From positions 93,756-157,755 of the forward strand of contig NZ_KE386936.1 of assembly GCF_000429645.1 (NCBI RefSeq): a stretch of DNA of 64,000 nucleotides. The letters are read 5' to 3'. Below are positions 34,966 through 42,550 of the stretch, piece by piece; position 1 is the first letter of the stretch, and every line of letters starts with the position of its first letter. The stretch is from Niveispirillum irakense DSM 11586. GTDB taxonomy: Bacteria > Pseudomonadota > Alphaproteobacteria > Azospirillales > Azospirillaceae. A program made the translations under genes and the position numbers. Below the pieces are notes generated by a model. That model had not been told where the DNA came from. It was given only the letters and a program-made list of their open reading frames with translations, and ran no database searches.

Positions 34966-35865
34966 ATGTTCAGCCCCTTTCACTCAGGCATTCCGACCGC
35001 TGGCTTTGCGCCGGTTGCCGGTCCCCGGTTCACTGGCCAGGTGATGGCCGATGATGGTGGCGCACCGTCACCCGCCTATGGGTTTTCCACAGCATCCACC
35101 ACCGGCCTGTTCCGCGCCCCTGATGGCGGGCTGGCCCTGTCCATCGGCGGGGTGGAGCGCTTACGACTGGATGCCTCGGGCAATCTGCTCGTTGGCCGTC
35201 AGGGCAGTTCGTCCCATGCCCTTTATCGGGATGTGGTCGAAGGGGGCCGGATCCTGACCAGTTACGGTTCCGACCAGACGGCCGCACTGGAGATTTATGC
35301 AGTCGCGCAGGAGGGATACAACTCCGCCGCCGCCGCCATGCTGATCGGGCGGAACAGCCTGACCGGGCGGTCCTTGAATGCCGGCGGATCGCTGAATGTC
35401 CAGGGCAGCGATTATGCCGAGTATGAAGTGAAGCGGGCTGACTGCGGCCCCATTGCCAAGGGGGATGTGTGCGGCTTCGATGCCGAAGGGTATCTGACTG
35501 ACCGCTGGTCGCAGGCCGTCTCCTTCGCCGTGAAATCCACCCAGCCCGGCTATGTGGGCGGGGATGACTGGGCAGTGGAACTGGCCGGCGCGGGTGCCGC
35601 CGGTGATGATCCTGGCTTCCAGGACCGGTATGAAGCAATGCGCACCCGGGTGGACCGTATCGCCTATTGCGGCAAGGTGCCGGTGACGATGGCGCCGGGA
35701 AATCCGGGTGATCTGGTGATTGCGGTGGAGCGGGAAGGGGACCGCATCGGCGCCCTGGCCGTATCACCCGACGATTATGAGCCGGCCCTGGAGCCGTACC
35801 GGATCGGCCGTATCCGCCGCATCCTGTCACCGCAGCAATGCCTTATCATGGTCATGCTGTCCTGA
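34966..35865 (+). CDS. Phage tail-fibre-like protein with intramolecular-chaperone/peptidase G2-type region
   Basis: 299 residues from ATG 34966; a GTG at 34957 overlapping the previous stop (GTGA) is equally possible. The N-terminus (ASTTGLFRAPDGGLALSIGG, ERLRLDASGNLLVG) is typical of phage tail fibres, and the C-terminal half (SDYAEYEVKRADCGPIAKGD, VCGFDAEGYLTD, AVSFAVKSTQPGYVGGD) resembles the peptidase G2/IMC autoprocessing domain of tail spikes. No other virion genes are nearby, so this is an isolated remnant or a domesticated pair. Confidence 0.7.
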   Translation: MFSPFHSGIPTAGFAPVAGPRFTGQVMADDGGAPSPAYGFSTASTTGLFRAPDGGLALSIGGVERLRLDASGNLLVGRQGSSSHALYRDVVEGGRILTSYGSDQTAALEIYAVAQEGYNSAAAAMLIGRNSLTGRSLNAGGSLNVQGSDYAEYEVKRADCGPIAKGDVCGFDAEGYLTDRWSQAVSFAVKSTQPGYVGGDDWAVELAGAGAAGDDPGFQDRYEAMRTRVDRIAYCGKVPVTMAPGNPGDLVIAVEREGDRIGALAVSPDDYEPALEPYRIGRIRRILSPQQCLIMVMLS

Positions 35866-35905
35866 TCAGGCGGCAGAGGGGAGGGGGGGAGAGGCGGGGC
35901 CCGTC

Positions 35906-36889
35906 TCAGCCCCGGCCAGTCCCTCCGCCCATATCCAGGCGCCGCACGGCTTCGGGCTGGGTGGCCAGATACCATTCATAGGTCTGGCGGATGCCCTCGC
36001 CCAAGGGTATCCGGGCCGACCAGCCCAGATCGCGCAGGCGGGAGACATCCATCAGCTTGCGCGGTGTGCCATCGGGCTTGCTGCTGTCATAATCGAAACG
36101 GCCGGTAAACCCGACAATCTCTGCGATGGTTTCGGCCAGTTCGCGGATGGTGACATCCTCACCCGTGCCGACATTCACATGCTCTTCCCCGCTATAGGTG
36201 CGGAGCAGGAAGACCAGGGCATCGGCCAGATCGTCCACATGCATGAATTCCCGCCGTGGCGTGCCCGTACCCCAGATCGGCACCGTTTCCGCGCCGCTGG
36301 TCTTGGCGGCATGGATCTTTGCCATCAGGGCCGGCATGACATGGCTGGAGGTCAGGTCAAAATTATCGCCCTGACCATACAGATTGGTCGGCATGGCCGA
36401 GATATAGTCGCAGCCATGCTGCCGGCGGTAGGCCTGGCAGAGCATGATCCCGGCAATCTTGGCAACAGCATACCACTGGTTGGTGGGTTCCAGCGGGCCG
36501 GTCAGCAGCGAATCCTCCCGGATCGGCTGGGGAGCCATTTTGGGATAGATGCAGGAGGAGCCGAGGAACAACAGCTTCTCCACACCCGCCTGATAGGCCG
36601 CATGGATGATGTTGGCCTCGATCATCAGGTTTTCATAAAGAAAGTCGGCCGGCAGACGGTCATTGGCCAGAATGCCGCCAACCTTGGCCGCAGCCACCAC
36701 CACGGCATCCGGGCGGTTGTCCCGCATCCAGGCCTCAACCTCTGCCTGGCGGCGGAGGTCCACCGCCGCCCGGTCCGACGTCAAAACGGTGCAGGGCTCT
36801 GCCCCCAGTCGGCGAACAAGGGCGCTGCCGACCATCCCCCTGTGGCCGGCGACCCATATACGCTTGCCCGTAAGATCAAAGCCCTGCAT
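35906..36889 (-). CDS. fcl: GDP-L-fucose synthase
   Basis: 327 residues. It converts GDP-4-keto-6-deoxy-mannose to GDP-L-fucose by epimerisation and NADPH reduction. N-terminal Rossmann motif GHRGMVGSALVRRL, then AAAKVGGILANDRLPADF, GSSCIYPKMAPQPI and the catalytic Tyr-Lys in NQWYAVAKIAG, plus NLYGQGDNFD and RREFMHVDDLADA for substrate binding. Full family length. It lies 17 bases downstream of gmd, so the two enzymes of the pathway are an operon. Product is used for the polysaccharide and possibly by the GT11 enzymes in the left part of the window. Confidence 0.95.
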   Translation of the reverse strand: MQGFDLTGKRIWVAGHRGMVGSALVRRLGAEPCTVLTSDRAAVDLRRQAEVEAWMRDNRPDAVVVAAAKVGGILANDRLPADFLYENLMIEANIIHAAYQAGVEKLLFLGSSCIYPKMAPQPIREDSLLTGPLEPTNQWYAVAKIAGIMLCQAYRRQHGCDYISAMPTNLYGQGDNFDLTSSHVMPALMAKIHAAKTSGAETVPIWGTGTPRREFMHVDDLADALVFLLRTYSGEEHVNVGTGEDVTIRELAETIAEIVGFTGRFDYDSSKPDGTPRKLMDVSRLRDLGWSARIPLGEGIRQTYEWYLATQPEAVRRLDMGGGTGRG

Positions 36890-36906
36890 CGTCCTGCTTC
36901 CTGGTG

Positions 36907-37956
36907 TCAGTTCTGACGGCGCAACTGGGCCAGGTCGCTTTCGACCATGCTGCGGACCAGTTCGTCAAACGGCGTAGTATGAGTCCAGCCCAGCTTGGCC
37001 TTAGCCTTGGACGGATCCCCCAAAAGCAAGTCCACTTCGGTGGGGCGGAAATAACGGGAATCGATGCGCACAACAACCTTTCCGGTTGCCGGGTCGGTCC
37101 CGATTTCATCCACGCCGGTGCCCGACCAGACGATGCTGCGGCCAAGGCAGGCGAACGCCTTCTCCACAAACTCGCGCACCGGATGGGTTTCCCCGGTGGC
37201 CAGCACATAATCATCCGCTTCCGGCTGCTGGAGGATGCGCCACATGCCCTCCACATAGTCGCGGGCATGCCCCCAATCGCGCTTGGCGTCCAGGTTGCCC
37301 AGATACAGGCATTCCTGCTGCCCCAGTTCGATCGCCGCCACCGCGCGGGTGATCTTACGGGTCACGAAGGTTTCGCCACGGATCGGGCTTTCATGGTTGA
37401 ACAGAATGCCGTTGGAGGCGTGCATATTGTACGCTTCGCGGTAATTCACCGTGATCCAGTAGGCGTACAGCTTGGCGGCGGCATAGGGGCTGCGCGGGTA
37501 GAAAGGCGTGGTTTCGCGCTGCGGCGTCTCCTGCACCTTGCCATACAGTTCGGAGGTCGACGCCTGATAGAATCGGGTCTTGCCTTCCAACTTCAGGATG
37601 CGGATCGCTTCCAGCAGACGCAAGGTGCCGATAGCGTCGGAATTCGCCGTATATTCCGGCGTCTCGAAACTGACCTGCACATGGCTCTGCGCCGCGAGAT
37701 TGTAGATCTCGTCCGGCTGGGTCTCCTGCACGATGCGAATCAGATTGGTCGAATCTGTCAGATCGCCGTAATGCAGGAAGAAATTGACGTCCTCTTCATG
37801 CGGGTCACGGTACAAATGGTCGATCCGGCCTGTGTTCAACGAAGAGGATCGGCGCTTCAGCCCGTGAACGATATAGCCCTTGGACAGGAGCAATTCAGAA
37901 AGATAGGCGCCATCTTGACCCGTCACGCCCGTAATCAGCGCCACTTTTCGAGACAT
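36907..37956 (-). CDS. gmd: GDP-mannose 4,6-dehydratase
   Basis: 349 residues from ATG 37956 ([20 protein letters not shown]), the usual family start; ten more upstream codons are open but not conserved. It carries the NADP motif [14 protein letters not shown], the Gmd segment [31 protein letters not shown], the Tyr-Lys pair in [19 protein letters not shown], and [20 protein letters not shown]. It makes GDP-4-keto-6-deoxy-mannose for Fcl. First gene of the gmd-fcl unit. Confidence 0.95.
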   Translation of the reverse strand: MSRKVALITGVTGQDGAYLSELLLSKGYIVHGLKRRSSSLNTGRIDHLYRDPHEEDVNFFLHYGDLTDSTNLIRIVQETQPDEIYNLAAQSHVQVSFETPEYTANSDAIGTLRLLEAIRILKLEGKTRFYQASTSELYGKVQETPQRETTPFYPRSPYAAAKLYAYWITVNYREAYNMHASNGILFNHESPIRGETFVTRKITRAVAAIELGQQECLYLGNLDAKRDWGHARDYVEGMWRILQQPEADDYVLATGETHPVREFVEKAFACLGRSIVWSGTGVDEIGTDPATGKVVVRIDSRYFRPTEVDLLLGDPSKAKAKLGWTHTTPFDELVRSMVESDLAQLRRQN

Positions 37957-38027
37957 ATACGTGACCCCCACACGATTTGAGAACAACTGATTGCCGGCCG
38001 GATGCTGGATTTAAGCCAGTCTGACGG

Positions 38028-38059
38028 CGCCGATCCGCGGTCGGCGGAGCGGATCGGCG
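38028..38059. other. Stable stem-loop in the gmd/GT2 divergent region
   Basis: CGCCGATCCGC (38028-38038) and GCGGATCGGCG (38049-38059), a perfect 11-bp stem with 10-base loop, followed on the plus strand by TTCTTAT. It lies 149 bases upstream of the GT2 gene and 72 bases upstream of the gmd start. Could be a terminator for plus-strand read-through or a gmd leader structure. Confidence 0.5.
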
Positions 38060-38207
38060 TTCTTATAGCGGCATTGCAACCATCTGGGTAGCCAAAAGCA
38101 GGAAAATAGACCGCCCATATAGCCCGGATACGGGCGCCATCCACATTGCCAATTCCTGCCCTTCCCTTGTACCGTACCGGCCTTTTTGCCTGACAGGACC
38201 GCCACAC

Positions 38208-39002
38208 ATGTCCAGCCTTACGGTCGCGCCGCCGCCGCGCGTCTCGATAATTACCATTTGCTATAATGATATTAACGGGTTGCGGTCGACTATCGATAGT
38301 GTGCGCGGCCAGGACCGGGAGGGGGTTGAATTCATCATCGTCGATGGTGGTTCCTCCGATGGCACTGCCGATCTGCTATCAGGCGTTGAAGGGGTGGATC
38401 GCTGGGTCAGCGAGCGTGACCGTGGCATTTATGATGCCATGAACAAAGGCGTTCGGATGGCGACGGGCGAGTGGGTCTGTTTCATGAATAGCGGCGATTG
38501 TTTTGTTGATCGATCGGTCCTTGCCACACTGGCGCCGGCTCTGGATGCCACCGATGCGGATCTGGTCTATGGCCGCGCCCGCTTCTGCTATCCGGATGGG
38601 GACAGTCGTACCCTGTTTGCCGGCCCGCCCGAACGGCTGGTTTACGGCATGATCTGTTCACACCAAGCCCTGTTCGCCCGCCGCAGCGTGCTTGAACGGT
38701 TCCCCTTTGCAATGAGCGGGACCGCCGCAGATTACCGCTTCTTTGTGGAAGCGTGGCAAGCGGGGTGCAAATTCCAGCGGGTGGAGACCATGGTGGCGGC
38801 CGTCACAGCCGGCGGGGTCAGCGACACCAAGCGGTTGGCGTCCGTCCGGCAACGCTGGGAGATTCTGGGCAGCCATGGGTTGCGCACCCCCGGCCTGACC
38901 TTCTATTACGCCTATCAGGCGCTCAGGGCCGTTGTCGTTCCACCATTGAAACGGCTGCTGCCGCACTGGGTGATCCGGCGTGGCCGGAAAGACCGGCACT
39001 GA
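38208..39002 (+). CDS. Family 2 glycosyltransferase (WcaA-like)
   Basis: 264 residues. GT-A fold enzyme with VSIITICYNDINGLRSTIDS at the N-terminus, FIIVDGGSSDGT for nucleotide binding, WVSERDRGIYDAMNKGVRMA (highly characteristic of the WcaA-type subfamily) and FMNSGDCF as the metal site region. Alone between gmd (divergent) and the YjbF-like gene (convergent). Likely adds a sugar to the lipid-linked polysaccharide repeat unit on the cytoplasmic face. Confidence 0.9.
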   Translation: MSSLTVAPPPRVSIITICYNDINGLRSTIDSVRGQDREGVEFIIVDGGSSDGTADLLSGVEGVDRWVSERDRGIYDAMNKGVRMATGEWVCFMNSGDCFVDRSVLATLAPALDATDADLVYGRARFCYPDGDSRTLFAGPPERLVYGMICSHQALFARRSVLERFPFAMSGTAADYRFFVEAWQAGCKFQRVETMVAAVTAGGVSDTKRLASVRQRWEILGSHGLRTPGLTFYYAYQALRAVVVPPLKRLLPHWVIRRGRKDRH

Positions 39003-39024
39003 GCCGGCCTATACCATCCCGGAT

Positions 39025-39741
39025 TCAGGCTGGCGATGCAGGGCCGCCGGCGAAAGGCTTCAGGATTTCCAGGTTGAGGGCGGGCTGGCCGGGAACAGGA
39101 TTCTGTAGCGATTTCCAGCAGAAACCTGTCTCAGGATCCACCCAATAGGTATTGGTTATCTTTTTTCCATCCGGCAACTGCACCGTCTCATCAATGGCCA
39201 GAACGGCGTGGGACTGGCCCATGATTGTCAGCTCCACCGGCCGGCCCCGCCCATAAAAGCTGTTCAGCACCATATCAAAGCGCTGGGCCTTCTGGATATC
39301 GATCCGCCGCCGGGATTGGGTGCCCTGGGCAGCCAGAAGGTCGGGTATCCTATCATCCGTGAACCGTACCTCGGTCAAATCCTCCGGCAGGCCGGCGGTT
39401 CTGACGACAAAGGGGCCGCGGGTAACCAGGATCTGCCGGTTTGAGGACACCCAGACCAGGCTGCCATTCGCCGTCACCTCGCCCAGGACCATGAACGCTT
39501 TCGGCGTATTCTCGAACCAGGCCATAACGGAAGCATAGGGCAGAGCGTCGATCTGCGCCCGGGTTACAGGACTTCCATCCATGCTGCCCGGCATAATCGA
39601 GGCCACAGTTGCCCAGAAGGGCGATTTGATGCTAACCACTTGGCATCCCGTAAGGGCAAAGGGTAAAGCCGCCAGGGTGGTCACCCCATGCCGCAAAACC
39701 GACCGACGCCCAACTAAGCATTGCTCGTGTATGTCATTCAT
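39025..39741 (-). CDS. YjbF-like lipoprotein (GfcB family)
   Basis: 238 residues from ATG 39741. The N-terminus GRRSVLRHGVTTLAALPFAL ends in the lipobox LTGC, with twin arginines, so an exported lipoprotein, possibly through Tat. The rest matches the YjbF/GfcB pattern: ASVMAWFENTPKAFMVLGEV, WVSSNRQILVTRGPFVVRTA, FDMVLNSFYGRGRPVEL and NTYWVDPETGFCWKSLQ. These outer-membrane-associated lipoproteins act with YjbG/YjbH in exopolysaccharide or group 4 capsule export. Upstream codons are open but overlap the export gene and are not conserved. Only 10 bases separate its start from the divergent SLBB gene. Confidence 0.85.
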   Translation of the reverse strand: MNDIHEQCLVGRRSVLRHGVTTLAALPFALTGCQVVSIKSPFWATVASIMPGSMDGSPVTRAQIDALPYASVMAWFENTPKAFMVLGEVTANGSLVWVSSNRQILVTRGPFVVRTAGLPEDLTEVRFTDDRIPDLLAAQGTQSRRRIDIQKAQRFDMVLNSFYGRGRPVELTIMGQSHAVLAIDETVQLPDGKKITNTYWVDPETGFCWKSLQNPVPGQPALNLEILKPFAGGPASPA

Positions 39742-39751
39742 GGAGATCAGG

Positions 39752-42403
39752 ATGCGTTTGCTATGGTCAGGGTGTCGGGAAAGCCGGCACCGTCCTGTCG
39801 CTGTAGCACGGACATTTCTTCTTGTCAGTGCTCTCGTGATGAGCGCTCCGATCGCCAGGTCACAAACCCTAGAGTTGCCGGCCGGCGTTACCATGCAGGA
39901 CGTGCAGCGCGAGTTGCAGTCTCGCGGATTGTCCGGCGCGAATGCTCCGCAGCGGTCTCCCCAATCTGCATTGGACGGCGCCCGCGACCCGGTTAAAAAT
40001 TCCGCCGACGCAAATCCCAGGGATAGGGAAGGGACGGATAACGAAGAAAAAGCCAATAAAGATGATATAGCGCCGGTCGAAATCGACTATCAAAGCCGCA
40101 CCTCTTCATTGGTCAGACTCTTCGGATATGATTTCCTGGCCGGCTCCAATATTCAGGCGGCCGGCATCCTCACTGGTTCCATTCCCAATGATTATATCAT
40201 GGGCGTTGGGGATGAATTGGTGGTTACCTTACGAGGCCAGGTGAACCGGACCGAGCTGGTCCGCGTGGACCGGGAAGGGCGTATCGTTTTGACCGATCTG
40301 ACGCCACTTCCTGTTGCAGGGCGGTCATTCGAAGATGTGCGGGGAGAACTTGCTGCCCGAATCGAGGCGACATTCCAGCATACCGAACTGTTTATTTCCC
40401 TTGGTTCGGTACGGTCCGTACGGGTGCTGGTCGGCGGCGCGGTGGAAAAACCTGGTCAGTTGGTTCTGACCAGTCTTTCCAGTGTGATCGACGCCCTGGT
40501 GACGGCCGGGGGTATTCAGCGTAACGGCAGCCTGCGCAATGTCCGATTGCTGCGCAATGGCGAGACGACATCGCTCGATATATACGACCTTCTGGTGAAC
40601 ACGACGAGCGCCCTTAATCTCAAGCTGCAGGACGGCGATCAGATCATTGTCCCGCCGCTGGGCCAGACTGTCGCCGTGATCGGTGATGTGGTGCGCTCCG
40701 CCATTTTTGAAATGGGTGCCCCCGGCACGCAGCTGACTGTCGCTGAGGCGATGCGCATGGCGGGCGGGCCGCAGCGCGGCCAGGGCAACGAGATTATGGT
40801 CATGCGTCTGGACGATGCCGGGCGCGACCGTGTGGTGGCCGTGACCAGCATGTCCATGGCGCTGCAGCCCAATGACGTCGTTGTGGTCGGCCGACCGGAA
40901 ACGGCCATTGCCCTGGAAGGCGCCGTACGCATGCCGGGTGAACGGTCCGTGACCCGGAGCAAGACGCTGCGCACGGTGTTGAGTTCCCCGCGCCTGTTGG
41001 AAGCGGACCCCTATCTGCTGTTCGCCGCTGTGCTGACAGAGGATCCGGTCACCCGCATGCGGCGGTATATCCCGTTCAGCCTTCGCGACGCGCTGGACGG
41101 CAAATTTGATATGTCCCTGCGGGCCAATGACCGGATCATCATTCTCAGCCAGAGTGATATCGATTTCCTGGGCTCTGATGTCGTTCAGAACATTCTCCAT
41201 AACCGGGCCAACCAGAATGTCCCTCCCAACTGCGCCGGGCTGGCCAATCTGCTGGAGACGGTGAGCTTCAGTGTCCATACCCGCTTCCCTGCGGCCACGC
41301 GGACGATGCGCGACACCCCTGAAACTGCGACCCTCGCCAAAGCCGATACGGCCAGCCCGCCGGTCTGCCCCCCTGTTTTCAATACCCACCCTGACATGCT
41401 GCCCCTGACGCTGGAACACGCCACCGCCGTCGAGGGTGCGGTGCGCCGTTCAGGCATCTTCCCCCTGTTGCCCGGTACGCCGCTGAGCGAAGTTCTCTAT
41501 GTCACCAAGGGCTTTACGTTGGATGCGGATACCAGCCGGCTGGAATTGAGCGAGTTGTTCAATGAATCCCGGTCCTCCTTGAGCCTGCAGCAACTGGACG
41601 GGCGCACGATGTCTCCGGGAGACGTGCTGCGCGTTCCCGCCCGGCGGTCGGAACTGGAAGTTGGCCTGGTGCAGATCAGGGGCGAGGTGATGTATCCCGG
41701 ACGGTATAATATCCGTCGGGGGGAAAAGCTGTCGGATTTGATGCGTCGGGCCGGCGGGCTGACAGAGCAGAGCTATGTCTACGGCTCCATTTTCACGCGT
41801 GAGCGTGTGCGTATTGCGGAGCAGGCGGCCTTTGACCGCGCCGCGCGTGAGCTGGAGCGGTCAGTCCCGCAGGCACTTATGAGCGCATCCGGAACGGAAA
41901 GCGATTCCATGCGCTCGGCCTTGCCAGCGTTGCAGGCGCTGGCCACCAGCCTTCGGGAAACGCCAGCGGTTGGCCGGGTCATGGTGGAAGCCGACCCGAT
42001 GGCCCTGCTTGCCCGTCCGGAATTCGATTTCGTTCTGGAGCCGGGAGACACCCTGTTCATTCCCAAGCGCCCCGCCCATGTCACGCTTACTGGCGAGGTG
42101 CTGAACCCGGCCAACATCCTGTTCCAGGCAGAACTGACGGCCAAAGACTACGTCCGGTTGGCCGGTGGGACCACGCCCGATGCCGACCTGGACAGCGCTT
42201 TCCTGATCCTGCCCAATGGCGAAGCTGTGCCGCTCAAGCTTGATAGCCGGAGCCGGTATGACAAGCCGCTGCCCCCGGGTTCCACGATTGTCGTGCCACG
42301 CGACCTGCGGAAGTTCGACTTCCTTCGTACGACGACGAGCGTTTTCGGGCTGGTGCGCGATATGGCCGTGACCGTTGCCTCTCTCGTTGTTCTGTCAAAT
42401 TGA
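39752..42403 (+). CDS. Outer-membrane polysaccharide export protein (Wza-type) with multiple SLBB domains
   Basis: 883 residues from ATG 39752 (GGAG six bases upstream). Signal peptide about 1-37 (FLLVSALVMSAPIARS/QT). Wza/Poly_export domain about 143-200 (SIPNDYIMGVGDELVVTLRG), then repeated SLBB domains (GAVEKPGQLVLTSLSSVIDA; GDVVRSAIFEMGAPGTQLTV; RGEVMYPGRYNIRRGEKLSD; TGEVLNPANILFQAELTAKD). A hydrophobic C-terminal helix (GLVRDMAVTVASLVVLSN) may be the membrane anchor. Much longer than E. coli Wza because of extra SLBB domains, as in SLBB-rich export proteins of group 4-like capsules. Partner of the flanking YjbF- and YjbH-like genes. Confidence 0.88.
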   Translation: MRLLWSGCRESRHRPVAVARTFLLVSALVMSAPIARSQTLELPAGVTMQDVQRELQSRGLSGANAPQRSPQSALDGARDPVKNSADANPRDREGTDNEEKANKDDIAPVEIDYQSRTSSLVRLFGYDFLAGSNIQAAGILTGSIPNDYIMGVGDELVVTLRGQVNRTELVRVDREGRIVLTDLTPLPVAGRSFEDVRGELAARIEATFQHTELFISLGSVRSVRVLVGGAVEKPGQLVLTSLSSVIDALVTAGGIQRNGSLRNVRLLRNGETTSLDIYDLLVNTTSALNLKLQDGDQIIVPPLGQTVAVIGDVVRSAIFEMGAPGTQLTVAEAMRMAGGPQRGQGNEIMVMRLDDAGRDRVVAVTSMSMALQPNDVVVVGRPETAIALEGAVRMPGERSVTRSKTLRTVLSSPRLLEADPYLLFAAVLTEDPVTRMRRYIPFSLRDALDGKFDMSLRANDRIIILSQSDIDFLGSDVVQNILHNRANQNVPPNCAGLANLLETVSFSVHTRFPAATRTMRDTPETATLAKADTASPPVCPPVFNTHPDMLPLTLEHATAVEGAVRRSGIFPLLPGTPLSEVLYVTKGFTLDADTSRLELSELFNESRSSLSLQQLDGRTMSPGDVLRVPARRSELEVGLVQIRGEVMYPGRYNIRRGEKLSDLMRRAGGLTEQSYVYGSIFTRERVRIAEQAAFDRAARELERSVPQALMSASGTESDSMRSALPALQALATSLRETPAVGRVMVEADPMALLARPEFDFVLEPGDTLFIPKRPAHVTLTGEVLNPANILFQAELTAKDYVRLAGGTTPDADLDSAFLILPNGEAVPLKLDSRSRYDKPLPPGSTIVVPRDLRKFDFLRTTTSVFGLVRDMAVTVASLVVLSN

Positions 42404-42468
42404 GGGGGCGAAAGCTAACCGCCCCCGGCCCGGTATCCTGCAAACATGTTTGAAACCGGTTTAGTGTA

Positions 42469-42491
42469 GGGTCGCCCCCCTGGGGCGACCC
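42469..42491 (+). other. Intergenic hairpin between SLBB export gene and yjbH-like gene
   Basis: GGGTCGCCCC-CCT-GGGGCGACCC, perfect 10-bp stem with 3-base loop, no U tract after it. It may adjust the downstream expression level or stabilise the upstream mRNA end. Confidence 0.5.
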
Positions 42492-42550
42492 GGCCATCCG
42501 GGCCTTTCCGGACCTGTGACGGAGCAGACTTCCTTGAAGAGACCGTTTCC

